Source: Jiulongibacter sp966250325
GTDB taxonomy: Bacteria > Bacteroidota > Bacteroidia > Cytophagales > Spirosomataceae
Assembly (NCBI GenBank): GCA_966250325.1
Contig: CBINGY010000010.1
Coordinates: forward strand, 1-64,000
DNA: 64,000 bases
Reading direction: 5' to 3'
The notes under the pieces were generated by a model. The model saw nothing but the letters and a program-made list of their open reading frames with translations, did no database searches and was not told the origin of the DNA. This document shows, in pieces, positions 25,696 to 34,638 of the stretch; within the stretch, counting starts at the first letter, position 1, and each line of letters begins with the position of its first letter. The position numbers and the translations under genes are program-made.

Positions 25696-26319
25696 ATGAG
25701 AAAACATAGCGGTATAAGACCACAAGATGTCCTGATCATTCTCACAATTTTGGCAGATTGGGAAAAAATTCGGGTATGGAAGGAAAGCCGAAAAGCAAAA
25801 TCGGATGAAACCGGCTTATCAGAAGCAAACTCTGTTATTAACTTTGGACATCTCACTCCTTTTGCAAACATTCCTGTTACCAATAAAGAAATGGCGTATA
25901 ATTTACAATTAAGTGAATCTGAAATTTCTGAATCGTTACGCCGCTCTGAATATTCTGGTTTAATAAGGGATGTAAGTATGAGGTCTGTCAACAAACAGGC
26001 TTTTTTAGATTTTCTGATATATGGTCTCAAATATGTTTTTCCTGCCAAACCATCAGGAATTGGGCGAGGATTTACAACTGCCCATTCGGCACCCCCTTTG
26101 AATGAAAAAATAATCTCGGACGAGAATTTTATATGGGAGCATCCAGAAGGCAATGTAAGAGGTTTAATAATAGAACCCTTGTATAAAACAGTACCAAACA
26201 TAATAAACAGCAACACCAATTTATATCAATTACTAGCCTTAACAGATGGGCTAAGAACAGGTAATTCCAGGGTTTTTAATCTTTCCGCAGAATTTCTTAA
26301 ATGCAGAATTCTTGATTAA
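25696..26319 (+). CDS. Winged-helix protein, candidate antitoxin/regulator of nucleotidyltransferase module
   Basis: A 207-residue protein I do not recognise as a named family. Residues about 60-95 (VTNKEMAYNLQLSESEISES) read as a MarR/IclR-like helix-turn-helix. The C-terminal part contains LIIEPLYKTVPNII and LYQLLALTDGLRTGNSR. It is not the canonical AbiEi architecture, yet the operon position directly before an AbiEii-type gene, with stop and start sharing one base (TAATG), is that of an antitoxin. Base composition is visibly more A+T-rich than pyc or dxs, suggesting acquisition by transfer. Confidence 0.65.
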   Translation: MRKHSGIRPQDVLIILTILADWEKIRVWKESRKAKSDETGLSEANSVINFGHLTPFANIPVTNKEMAYNLQLSESEISESLRRSEYSGLIRDVSMRSVNKQAFLDFLIYGLKYVFPAKPSGIGRGFTTAHSAPPLNEKIISDENFIWEHPEGNVRGLIIEPLYKTVPNIINSNTNLYQLLALTDGLRTGNSRVFNLSAEFLKCRILD

Positions 26320-27011
26320 TGGTAAATAACTACAAAAATATTGTACGCCTAAAAGTTATTGCTAAGGCTTTATCTGAACTTAGCAATAGGGTAGTTTTTG
26401 TAGGTGGAGCGGTGGTAGAATTATACACAGATGACCCTGCTCGTGGTGAAGTAAGGCCTACTGATGATATTGACGTACTTATAGAAATGATAAATCTGTC
26501 AAACCATGCCTTTCTTGAAGATAAACTAAGGTCAATCGGTTTCAGAAATGATATTGACTCCGGTGTCATTTGCCGCTACAAATACCATGATATAGTAGTG
26601 GACATTATGCCAGAGGATAGTAAAATTCTTGGCTTTACTAATTCCTGGTACAGTGAGGGCCTAAAGAATATTAAATCGTTCATGATTGATGAAGAAGTAG
26701 AAATCATGATTTTCGATTTGGAATATTTTCTGGCATCAAAATTTGAGGCATTGAATTCATATCGTCATGGTGGAGATTTTCGCCTTAACAGTGATTTTGA
26801 GGATATTATTTATGTCTTTGATAATCGGTTAAACATTATTGAAGAGCTTCAAGCTAAGAAGAGCCCTGCAATAGACTATCTGCGGAAAGAAGTTAGGAGC
26901 TTACTGGAAAGACCGAATATTGATGAAGAAATTACAAGCAATCTTGAATCCTCAAATTCGGTTTATAGAAAGAATAGAATAGTCCAAACTCTGAAGATCT
27001 TGATCAGCTAA
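26319..27011 (+). CDS. AbiEii/AbiGii-type nucleotidyltransferase, candidate toxin
   Basis: A 230-residue nucleotidyltransferase-fold protein. The signature VVFVGGAVVELY followed by TDDIDVLIEM gives the GG and DxD metal-binding residues; HDIVVDIMPED offers the third carboxylate. The segment FLASKFEALNSYRHGG then DFEDIIYV carries the Lys and Asp conserved in AbiEii proteins. Relatives act as toxins that modify tRNA or proteins; the actual target is unknown here. It is translated together with the winged-helix gene and ends 6 bp before the converging ATPase gene. A+T-rich. Confidence 0.8.
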   Translation: MVNNYKNIVRLKVIAKALSELSNRVVFVGGAVVELYTDDPARGEVRPTDDIDVLIEMINLSNHAFLEDKLRSIGFRNDIDSGVICRYKYHDIVVDIMPEDSKILGFTNSWYSEGLKNIKSFMIDEEVEIMIFDLEYFLASKFEALNSYRHGGDFRLNSDFEDIIYVFDNRLNIIEELQAKKSPAIDYLRKEVRSLLERPNIDEEITSNLESSNSVYRKNRIVQTLKILIS

Positions 27012-27017
27012 TGACTT

Positions 27018-27815
27018 CTATAACCCCCTCAAAAACGCCTCCGGCCTCTCCAAAAACTGTTTGGTGATTTGATAATGCTCGGTTTCGCGGTAGCTAACAG
27101 GGTGGATTTGGCCATCTTTAAATTCCAGAATTTCCGCTTCGGGCATGGCCATGATGATGGGGCTGTGGGTGGCGATAATGAATTGGCTATCGTTTTCTTT
27201 TACCTTTTGAATGATCAGGGAAATCAGAGAAAGCTGCCTCTGAGGGGATAAAGCTGCTTCAGGTTCATCAATCAGATAGACACCTTTCCCGGTTATTCGG
27301 GAGAGAAAGAATTTCAGGAACCCCTCACCGTGGCTCATAGCATTGAGGTCTCCTCCGTATCTTGAGATGAGGGCTTGCTTTTCTCCTTTGAGTGGACCAA
27401 GTGCCAGTGTTATATCTCCGCCCTGCCAGGTGTTTTCGATATCCTCAATTTCTGCGTTTAACTCTACAATCTGCCGCTGAATATTTTTAACGAAACCAAT
27501 AAAATCTTCTGCTCTGGAAAAGAAGCCGTGAGTGGTTTTGTATTGCATTTGCAGACTAAGGAAACGAGCCAGAAATCGGGCAGGCTCTAGCATTGGATCC
27601 AGATCAACACTCATAGCACCGGCTGCAGGAAGCCGAAGTTTCGCGGCTAAACCTTTCAGAAGGGTGCTTTTCCCGGCTCCGTTTTCCCCCACAAAAAAGG
27701 TGATATTGCGGGTGAGTTTCACCAAACCCAGATTCCGTATCTGTGGTAAGTTAAACGGGTACTCCTGTGTTTCCGGGAGGTTTCGCAGGCTTATGGCTTG
27801 AATAATAGGAGGCAT
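27018..27815 (-). CDS. AAA/ABC-type predicted ATPase
   Basis: A 265-residue soluble ATPase of the SMC/RecF-like ABC class: Walker A VGENGAGKST (about residue 43), a helical insert, signature-like MSHGEGFLKFF, Walker B GVYLIDEPEAALS and the H-loop IIATHSPIIMA. Proteins of this type form a large family often labelled AAA_21 and appear both as housekeeping proteins and in defence islands; no nuclease partner is seen. Its final 46 codons are duplicated at 25421-25561. Confidence 0.85.
   Translation of the reverse strand: MPPIIQAISLRNLPETQEYPFNLPQIRNLGLVKLTRNITFFVGENGAGKSTLLKGLAAKLRLPAAGAMSVDLDPMLEPARFLARFLSLQMQYKTTHGFFSRAEDFIGFVKNIQRQIVELNAEIEDIENTWQGGDITLALGPLKGEKQALISRYGGDLNAMSHGEGFLKFFLSRITGKGVYLIDEPEAALSPQRQLSLISLIIQKVKENDSQFIIATHSPIIMAMPEAEILEFKDGQIHPVSYRETEHYQITKQFLERPEAFLRGL
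27019..27159. repeat. Right copy of the 141-bp direct repeat
   Basis: 3' end of the intact ATPase gene; see the left copy at 25421-25561. Confidence 0.93.
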
Positions 27816-27913
27816 TGCAAGTTTGGATCAGAAGGGCTTGTGAGCTCAAATGGGCCAAAGAATCAGGTATGATTCGGCGAGTTTGGTGATCGATAGTGAA
27901 CTGTAAAAGTTCG

Positions 27914-27936
27914 GGTCAGACTCGCAGAGTCTGACC
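27914..27936 (-). terminator. Perfect hairpin downstream of dxs
   Basis: Arms GGTCAGACTC (27914-27923) and GAGTCTGACC (27927-27936) with a 3-nt loop, 4 bp past the dxs stop. On the minus strand it is followed by CGAACTTTTAC, a weak T tract, so termination is probable but it may also be a dispersed palindromic repeat. Confidence 0.6.
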
Positions 27937-27939
27937 GGT

Positions 27940-29877
27940 TTAAACAAAGGCGTTGACGGGTTTTAGCATCATTTCAAGGCAAGCCTTTTTGATGCCTTCT
28001 TTGTCATAACCACACTCGGCCCAAAGTTCCCTCTGCTCCCCATGCTCTACAAGGCGGTCAGGAATTCCCAGTCTGTTTACTTTAGAATGGTAGCCTTTGT
28101 CTGTCATAAATTCAAGCACTGCTGAGCCCATTCCTCCCTGTAGACAGCCATCTTCAACGGTAATAACCCGATCAAACGTACCAAAAACTTCGTGAAGAAG
28201 AAGTTCGTCCAGTGGTTTTACAAATCGGAGATCATAATGGGCTACTGAAATGCCTTCTGCTTCCAGTTCTTCTGCTGCCTGCAGGGCAAAATTACCGACG
28301 CTTCCTATTGACAATACCGCCAGGTCTTTCCCTTCTTTCATTTTCCGGCCTTTCCCTATTTCCAGCTTTTGCATGGGTTTACGCCAGTCTACCATCACAC
28401 CGTTTCCACGTGGATAACGAATCGTAAAGGCATCTTTGCCGCTTTGAATTTCGTCAGACTGGGCCGTAAACATCAGGTTTCTCAGTTCCTCTTCGTTCAT
28501 GGGAGCCGAAACAATCATATTTGGTATGCACCGCATGTAAGCCAGGTCGTAGGCTCCATGATGCGTGGGGCCATCTGCTCCTGCAAAACCCGCCCGGTCC
28601 AAACAAAAAATAACCGGCAGCTTCTGCAAACACACGTCATGTATCACCTGATCATATGCCCGTTGCATAAACGTGGAGTAGATGTTGCAATACACGGTGA
28701 GGCCTTTGGTGGCCATACCTGCTGAAAAAGTTACGGCATGCTGCTCCGCTATTGCCACATCAAAAGCCCGCTCAGGCATGGCCTCCATCATGATATTAAG
28801 CGATGAGCCCGATGGCATGGCCGGAGTAACTCCTACAATCTTTTCATTTTGCTCTGCCAGTTCCACAATCGTATGCCCAAAAACATCCTGATATTTGGGT
28901 GGCTGGGGTACAGCAGAGACAGATTTTTTGATTTCTCCGGTTACTTTATCAAAAAGCCCGGGGGCATGCCATTTGGTCTGATCTTTCTCTGCCGGTCCAT
29001 ATCCCTTTCCCTTTTTGGTAATGCAATGCAAAATTTTCGGACCAGGAATATTTTTCAGATCATCCAGTACATGCACCAGATGATCGATGTCGTGCCCGTC
29101 TATAGGACCAAAATAACGGAGGTTTAGGGCCTCAAAGAAATTACTGTTTCCCGTCAATGCTCCTTTCAGGGAGGTTTCCATTTTTGAAACGATTTCCCGG
29201 GCACTTTTACCGAAACTGCTCATTTTGCCAAGTAGATTCCAGACCTCATCTTTGACCTTATTGTAGGATTTTGAGGTGGTTATATCTGTCAGATACTCCC
29301 GCAATGCCCCCACATTGGGATCAATAGACATGCAGTTGTCGTTCAGAATAATCAGGAGATTTGCATCCTGAATGGAACCCGCATGATTCATTCCTTCAAA
29401 GGCAAGGCCGGCGGTCATGGCTCCGTCACCTATAACAGCTATATGTTGGGAGTTTCTGTCACCGTTATGTAAAGAACCTACGGCCATTCCGAGTGCCGCA
29501 GAGATGGAAGTGGAAGAATGACCTACCCCGAAGGCATCATATTCACTTTCAGAGATTTTTGGGAAACCGGAAAGTCCCCCATAGACCCTGTTTGTGAAAA
29601 ATTTATCTCTTCTTCCGGTAAGAATCTTGTGCCCGTATGCCTGATGACCTACATCCCAGACTAGTTTATCTTGTGGGGTATTGAATACATAATGCAATGC
29701 CGCCGTGAGTTCTACTACTCCCAGACTAGCACCAAAATGCCCTCCATGAATAGATACGGTATCTACGATATATTCACGCAGCTCATCGCACAATTGCGGT
29801 AGCTGATCTTTGCTGAGTTTCCTGAGGTCTTCGGGTGTGTTGACCTGTGCCAGTAATTTACCCGGTGTTACGAGCAT
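27940..29877 (-). CDS. dxs: 1-deoxy-D-xylulose-5-phosphate synthase
   Basis: A 645-residue TPP enzyme that condenses pyruvate and glyceraldehyde 3-phosphate, the first step of the MEP isoprenoid pathway. The TPP-binding motif GDGAMTAGLAFEGMNHAG with LIILNDN, the transketolase-like HAVTFSAGMA centre, DRAGFAGADGPTHHG and the C-terminal VEDGCLQGGMGSAV are all present. It begins with IHGGHFGASLGVVELT as expected. Full length. Confidence 0.97.
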   Translation of the reverse strand: MLVTPGKLLAQVNTPEDLRKLSKDQLPQLCDELREYIVDTVSIHGGHFGASLGVVELTAALHYVFNTPQDKLVWDVGHQAYGHKILTGRRDKFFTNRVYGGLSGFPKISESEYDAFGVGHSSTSISAALGMAVGSLHNGDRNSQHIAVIGDGAMTAGLAFEGMNHAGSIQDANLLIILNDNCMSIDPNVGALREYLTDITTSKSYNKVKDEVWNLLGKMSSFGKSAREIVSKMETSLKGALTGNSNFFEALNLRYFGPIDGHDIDHLVHVLDDLKNIPGPKILHCITKKGKGYGPAEKDQTKWHAPGLFDKVTGEIKKSVSAVPQPPKYQDVFGHTIVELAEQNEKIVGVTPAMPSGSSLNIMMEAMPERAFDVAIAEQHAVTFSAGMATKGLTVYCNIYSTFMQRAYDQVIHDVCLQKLPVIFCLDRAGFAGADGPTHHGAYDLAYMRCIPNMIVSAPMNEEELRNLMFTAQSDEIQSGKDAFTIRYPRGNGVMVDWRKPMQKLEIGKGRKMKEGKDLAVLSIGSVGNFALQAAEELEAEGISVAHYDLRFVKPLDELLLHEVFGTFDRVITVEDGCLQGGMGSAVLEFMTDKGYHSKVNRLGIPDRLVEHGEQRELWAECGYDKEGIKKACLEMMLKPVNAFV

Positions 29878-29941
29878 AATTTTCTTTAATTACTGCAGTT
29901 TTTAACTGCCTGACTGGTGTTTATGAAATGTAAACTGACTA

Positions 29942-29949
29942 CAAAACTA
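29942..29949 (-). promoter_or_regulatory. Promoter -7 box of dxs
   Basis: TAGTTTTG on the minus strand, full TAnnTTTG match, about 65 bp before the start; no -33 box at ideal spacing. Confidence 0.45.
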
Positions 29950-29983
29950 CAAAATCAATGCACTACTTACCGGCCACAAAATC

Positions 29984-30005
29984 AAAATCTGTCTGATCAG
30001 ATTTT
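29984..30005 (-). terminator. Hairpin at the end of the mutL-rhomboid operon
   Basis: Arms AAAATCTG (29984-29991) and CAGATTTT (29998-30005) around the stop codon of the rhomboid-like gene; followed by a T-rich stretch on the minus strand. Confidence 0.5.
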
Positions 30006-30914
30006 TTTACTTTTTGAGGCCAGGTATAGGCGTTCTTTTTCTTCCTTAGTTAAACTTTCATACCCCGAAATCGATATTTTATCGAGCAGAGCATCCACTT
30101 CTTCCTGATCGGGATAATAATCTCTTTCGCCACTTACATTAAACACAGTTGACTTACCCACTGTACTATGACTAAAACGCTTCGACGTGTAGGTTCCTCC
30201 GGGTCTGGAAGGAGGTGTTGACCGTGTAAACCATCCCTGTACCGTTTCAATGGGAGATCCCAGATCTACACCAATCCTCAGCAATTTAATATATAGATAA
30301 CCGAGTCCTGCTCCACCCAGATTCAGTAATCCCATGGAAGGATTCAGAAATGAGAAAGCAAGAAACAACAGGGCGATGTATCTTATTTTGACATAAAACC
30401 GGCGGAACAGGTAGAACTCATAATCGGGAATGAGGGTAATGGTGGCAAACATCACGGCATATACTGCAGAGGTAGCCCCATTCACCAGACCACTCAAAGT
30501 GAATTCCGCTTTGGCTAATGAAACCAGGTTAAACGCTAACACATAAAAGATACCGGCAAAAATGTAACCCAGAACATAAATGTTAATGAGCTTCCTGTTT
30601 CCAATAAAATCCTGAATTAAAACACCAAACCAATAAAGAGCGATGGAATTAAACAATAAACTGAGAACCGTGGAATTGGTGAAACCATAGGTGAGAAGTG
30701 CCCATGGATGCAAAATAAATTCGGGTAGCCGGGCACTCAGGAACAAGTTACGGTTAATTTCCGTAGCAAGGCCGGCCGTTTCCTCAGAAAACGAAAGGAT
30801 CATTTTTACGAGAAAAATCCCGATAAAAACGAACAGATTGATAAGAATGAGCTGCACACCAGAGCTGCTGCCCCGGCTGAATACTTGCCTTATGTCATCT
30901 CTTATACTACTCAT
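29997..30914 (-). CDS. Rhomboid-like membrane protein without catalytic dyad, DUF6576-type tail
   Basis: A 305-residue six-helix rhomboid-fold protein. Where active rhomboids have GASGAIFG it has GATSAVYA (Ser to Thr, about residue 148). Where they have the TM6 histidine (AHIGG in the next gene) it has LNLGG (His to Asn, about residue 198). It should therefore be a proteolytically dead pseudo-rhomboid. The C-terminal tail ends in VDALLDKISISGYESLTKEE, the short domain called DUF6576. It lies 16 bp behind an intact rhomboid gene. Confidence 0.82.
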   Translation of the reverse strand: MSSIRDDIRQVFSRGSSSGVQLILINLFVFIGIFLVKMILSFSEETAGLATEINRNLFLSARLPEFILHPWALLTYGFTNSTVLSLLFNSIALYWFGVLIQDFIGNRKLINIYVLGYIFAGIFYVLAFNLVSLAKAEFTLSGLVNGATSAVYAVMFATITLIPDYEFYLFRRFYVKIRYIALLFLAFSFLNPSMGLLNLGGAGLGYLYIKLLRIGVDLGSPIETVQGWFTRSTPPSRPGGTYTSKRFSHSTVGKSTVFNVSGERDYYPDQEEVDALLDKISISGYESLTKEEKERLYLASKSKKI

Positions 30915-30930
30915 GGCGTATCAAACCTCA

Positions 30931-31611
30931 TTACCAAGTACGGAAATTACTGCCAGAACGTCTATCGAAACCAAAGAATTTTAATAAGATAAAACCAGTT
31001 ACCAGGCCACCTATGTGTGCAAAGTGGGCAATTCCTGATTGAATCCCCGCTGTGCCCGCATACAATTCATAAAGACCATATAAAATTACGAAATATTTGG
31101 CCTTAATAGGAACCGGAAAAAACAAGAGCATCAGCTCCACATTCGGAAACAAAACCCCGAATGCTACGAGTATACCAAAAATCGCACCGGAAGCTCCTAC
31201 CATAGGGGTTACGGCTTGTCGCCAATAAGGTTCAGAATCTACCATCAGTTGACTCATTTCATAACTGTTCAGGGCAGAATTGAGTAGAGCCGCTCCTACC
31301 CCGGTAATAAGGTAGTAGATCAGAAACTTCTTTGAACCCATGTAAGTCTCAAGAGCAGATCCAAAAATAAATAACCCAAACATATTGCTAAAAAGATGGC
31401 CGAGCCCTCCGTGAAGAAACATGTAAGTAATTACCTGCCAGGGTTTAAAATTGGGATTCAGCAACTGATCCGAACCTGGTAGCAGCGGATTGAAAAACGC
31501 AAAATTTCCAATAAAAAACTGCCTTGAAAAAGTTGAAATAATAAACACCGCAATGTTGATAATCAAAAGTTGCTTAACAATGGGTGTAATACGATCAAAC
31601 ATAAAAATCAA
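30931..31611 (-). CDS. Rhomboid family intramembrane serine protease
   Basis: A 226-residue active-type rhomboid. TM4 carries the nucleophile in MVGASGAIFGIL (Ser about residue 140) and TM6 the base in IAHFAHIGGLVTG. The L1 loop region LHGGLGHLFSNMFGLFIFG holds the usual HxxxN-type oxyanion residues. It cleaves unknown membrane substrates. It follows mutL by 6 bp and precedes the pseudo-rhomboid. Confidence 0.93.
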   Translation of the reverse strand: MIFMFDRITPIVKQLLIINIAVFIISTFSRQFFIGNFAFFNPLLPGSDQLLNPNFKPWQVITYMFLHGGLGHLFSNMFGLFIFGSALETYMGSKKFLIYYLITGVGAALLNSALNSYEMSQLMVDSEPYWRQAVTPMVGASGAIFGILVAFGVLFPNVELMLLFFPVPIKAKYFVILYGLYELYAGTAGIQSGIAHFAHIGGLVTGFILLKFFGFDRRSGSNFRTW

Positions 31612-31617
31612 TTTAGC

Positions 31618-33468
31618 TTAAAAACCACCGGATGAGGCAATCAGTTCAGAAAGCTCCCGCAGTGTAATAATACGCATTGTTTTTTTACCATCGGGCGTAT
31701 AATTGGGCATTGAGCTTTCAAAGAGCCGGTTTATGAGAAAACTCACTTCTTTTTTCTCCATTTTTTTCAGACTTCGGCTGGCATTTCTTTTGGCCATTAT
31801 CTTTGCCAGGTTCTGGGCTTTATTTACTCTACGAAGATTTTCATTATCGGTAAAATCACGAATAATCTCATGCAGAATACCGGGTCCGTCGTCGTCTGAA
31901 AGTTCAGCTGGTATTCCGTGAATAATCAGACTGTTTTTCCCAAATTCCTCAAAACCAAATCCTAATGCCTTAAGTGAGTCTTTGATTTCGATTAGAATGG
32001 CAAACTCCGAGGGTTGAAGATTAAGTGTTTTTTGAAAAAGTAATTGCTGTGATGCCCCCGATCTGTTTGCCAGATTCTTCTCATAGGTTTCAAATAAAAT
32101 CCGTTCCCAGGCTGCTTTCTGATCTATGAGCAACATGCCGCTTTTTACCTGTAAAACCAGAAACTGCTGGTGAATCTGTATGGCATCAACCTCTTCGTGA
32201 TCGACGAGTTTTTCTGTCTCGATAGTGTCTTCATTTATTCTGGATGCCACGGAAACCGATGCGGAAGATGGATGAAAGTTTGCAGCACTTTCCAATCCTT
32301 CATACAAGGGTTTCCAGTTACCCACGGGTTGTATTTTTTGAATAGTTGATCGATTGTTTCGCTCAAACTGATCGATACCGGCACCCGTTTTTTCAAAAAC
32401 CGAAGGGGGTTTTTCCGGTAATCGGGCCGAGGTAAGATTGGCAAAATTGATATCAGACTCAAAATCAATGCTGGGAGTGAGGTTGTAAACTCCTATGGCC
32501 TGCCTTACAGCCGAGCGAAGAATACTATAAACTGCTTTTTCATCCTCAAATTTTATCTCGGTTTTTTGAGGGTGAATGTTCACATCTACGTGTTTGGGGT
32601 CTATTTCAATGTTCAGAACGTAGAACGGATGACTTCCTTCGGGGATGGTTCCTTCAAATGCCGTGGTAATGGCATGATGCAGATACCCACTTTTTATGAA
32701 CCTGGAATTAATAAAGAAAAATTGCTCACCACGGGTTTTGCGGGCACTTTCAGGCTTACCTACATAGCCGTTGATGTTCACATAAGGGGTGGTTTCCTCA
32801 CAACTAGCCAGCTGTTCCCGATATCCTTTCCCAAAAACATCTACGATCCGCCTGGAAAGCTTTCCGGCAGGGAGATTATAGACTTCGGTATCATTGTGAT
32901 AAACCTCAAAACTCACTTCCGGATGTGCCAGAGCCACCCGCTGGAGTTCGTCCAGGATATGTTTCATTTCTACCGGGTTGGTCTTGAGGAATTTCCTTCT
33001 TGCCGGTACATTGTAAAACAGATTTTTTACGGCGATACTGGTTCCTACTGGTGCCGATACCGGTTCCTGTTTTTTATATTCTGAGCCTTCTATTTGTAAA
33101 AGTGTGGCCAGTTCATCCTCTGTTCTTCTGGTTTTCATCTCTACCTGAGCCACCGCAGCTATTGACGCCAGAGCCTCACCCCGGAACCCCATGGTCTTAA
33201 TAGCAAATAAATCATCTGACTTTCTGATTTTGGAAGTTGCGTGCCGTTCAAAACTCATTCGTGCATCGGTAAGCGACATGCCACTTCCGTTGTCAATAAC
33301 CTGTACCAAAGTTTTGCCGGCATCTTTTATGAGTAGCTTAATTTCACCAGCACCTGCATCGATAGAGTTTTCAAGAAGTTCTTTAACTACAGATGCCGGT
33401 CTTTGTACCACCTCACCCGCAGCTATCTGATTGGCTACGTTATCTGATAAAAGATGTATGATATCCAT
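31618..33468 (-). CDS. mutL: DNA mismatch repair protein MutL
   Basis: A 616-residue MutL. The GHKL ATPase domain is complete (IAAGEVVQRPASVVKEL, VIDNGSGM, TMGFRGEAL, and the KNLFYNVPARRKFLK transducer). In the C-terminal dimerisation domain the endonuclease motif DQHAxxExxxxE is replaced by DQKAAWERILFE (about residues 449-460). The CPHGRP-type motif is NYTPDGKKTM. Both lack the metal-binding His and Cys, so it probably has no nicking activity. Confidence 0.96.
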   Translation of the reverse strand: MDIIHLLSDNVANQIAAGEVVQRPASVVKELLENSIDAGAGEIKLLIKDAGKTLVQVIDNGSGMSLTDARMSFERHATSKIRKSDDLFAIKTMGFRGEALASIAAVAQVEMKTRRTEDELATLLQIEGSEYKKQEPVSAPVGTSIAVKNLFYNVPARRKFLKTNPVEMKHILDELQRVALAHPEVSFEVYHNDTEVYNLPAGKLSRRIVDVFGKGYREQLASCEETTPYVNINGYVGKPESARKTRGEQFFFINSRFIKSGYLHHAITTAFEGTIPEGSHPFYVLNIEIDPKHVDVNIHPQKTEIKFEDEKAVYSILRSAVRQAIGVYNLTPSIDFESDINFANLTSARLPEKPPSVFEKTGAGIDQFERNNRSTIQKIQPVGNWKPLYEGLESAANFHPSSASVSVASRINEDTIETEKLVDHEEVDAIQIHQQFLVLQVKSGMLLIDQKAAWERILFETYEKNLANRSGASQQLLFQKTLNLQPSEFAILIEIKDSLKALGFGFEEFGKNSLIIHGIPAELSDDDGPGILHEIIRDFTDNENLRRVNKAQNLAKIMAKRNASRSLKKMEKKEVSFLINRLFESSMPNYTPDGKKTMRIITLRELSELIASSGGF

Positions 33469-33596
33469 AATCGACTTCCGGTATTAAGAGGATGCAAAGG
33501 TCGGTAAAGCAGCAGGGAATTCCGCTTGAATAGAAATTGAATTTTTTCAACAGTCCCAATGTTGATAACCTTATAAGTACTTAAAAAACAGATTAT

Positions 33597-34121
33597 ATGC
33601 CCAAAATCCTTAAGATTATTCTTATCGTGGTTGCCGTGGTGATCCTGGCAATGCTAGGTCTCAGAATGTGGACCAAAAGTTTCAGTCCGGCTGCAACGGC
33701 ACAACTAACTCAAGGTGATTTAGAAGTGAAAGTTAATTACTGTCAACCTGCTGTTAAGGGAAGAGTAATTTTTGGGGAACTGGTTCCCTATGGGCAGGTT
33801 TGGCGTACAGGTGCCAATGAAGCTACGGTTGTTGAAATTAACAGAGACGTTAAGGTGGCTGGGAGTGATCTCAAGGCAGGAAAATATTCGCTATGGACGA
33901 TTCCCACTCCTGAAAACTGGACGATTATCTTTAACTCAGAAACCGGCCAGTGGGGAACCATGTATGCCAATGATAAAGATGTGCTTAAAGTGGAAGTACC
34001 TTCTGTCATGAAGAATAACAGTACCGAGCGATTCAGCATTGATCTTCAGACAATAGGGGAAAACAGCATAGAAATGATTCTTGAATGGGATAAAACAAGG
34101 GTATCTGTACCTTTTGAGTAG
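33597..34121 (+). CDS. DUF2911 membrane-anchored protein
   Basis: A 174-residue protein with one N-terminal membrane helix (IILIVVAVVILAMLGLRMW) and an exported beta-rich domain. PYGQVWRTGANEATVVE followed by KAGKYSLWTIP is the DUF2911 signature. Function unknown; the family is widespread in Bacteroidota. It converges with the barstar gene, with 2 bp between the stops. Confidence 0.88.
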   Translation: MPKILKIILIVVAVVILAMLGLRMWTKSFSPAATAQLTQGDLEVKVNYCQPAVKGRVIFGELVPYGQVWRTGANEATVVEINRDVKVAGSDLKAGKYSLWTIPTPENWTIIFNSETGQWGTMYANDKDVLKVEVPSVMKNNSTERFSIDLQTIGENSIEMILEWDKTRVSVPFE

Positions 34122-34123
34122 TC

Positions 34124-34579
34124 TCAGAAAAGCTCGGCCAGAAAATCTTCCATGCGATCACTGGTGGAAAAACCAATGAGCAGTTCTTTTTTGGGAATGA
34201 AGTAGTCTTCTTCCTCCACATCATCGCCATCTGTAGCCACGGTGTCCCGCTCCGCATCCTCGTCCATAAACTTCCAGTCTTCGCAGGTGGCATCCAGTAG
34301 CTCAAGCAGGGTTATTACTTTCTGGTCGTTACGTTCATTGATCAGAAATTCGGTAGAATTCTTGAAATAGAGGAGTAGCCTCTCGTCTTCTATCCAGGAA
34401 AGATCATTGATGAGCTCATCAAAGGAATCAAGATTAAAGCCGAAATAATCAGGAAAATGAAGTGTCTCAGCCAGCGTTTCATAAAAATCACGCAGGGTAC
34501 GGCACCGTTTCGAGTCAATTGTAATCAACGAAAAATCATCGAGTTCCCCGGGACTGTCAGTGATAAAAAGGTTATTCAT
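34124..34579 (-). CDS. Barstar-family ribonuclease inhibitor
   Basis: A 151-residue protein with the barstar fold signature: LETLHFPDYFGFNLDSFDEL-like segment (here FPDYFGFNLDSFDELIND), equal to the YYGxNLDALxD of B. amyloliquefaciens barstar that plugs the barnase active site with its Asp residues. It is longer than barstar (about 90 residues) because of an acidic stretch (DEDAERDTVATDGDDVEEED) near the C-terminal part. No signal peptide, so cytoplasmic. It is 59 bp behind the RNase gene and probably its inhibitor. Confidence 0.85.
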   Translation of the reverse strand: MNNLFITDSPGELDDFSLITIDSKRCRTLRDFYETLAETLHFPDYFGFNLDSFDELINDLSWIEDERLLLYFKNSTEFLINERNDQKVITLLELLDATCEDWKFMDEDAERDTVATDGDDVEEEDYFIPKKELLIGFSTSDRMEDFLAELF

Positions 34580-34638
34580 CAGAAAGGTGTTGAAAAAATC
34601 GGAGCAATGATATGTAAAAAATCAAAATCTCCACGTCA

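Noticed and set aside
25562..27018. The cassette as a transposon or integron unit
   Set aside because: No transposase or integrase, no terminal inverted repeats, no short target duplication; the flanking repeats are a gene's 3' end.
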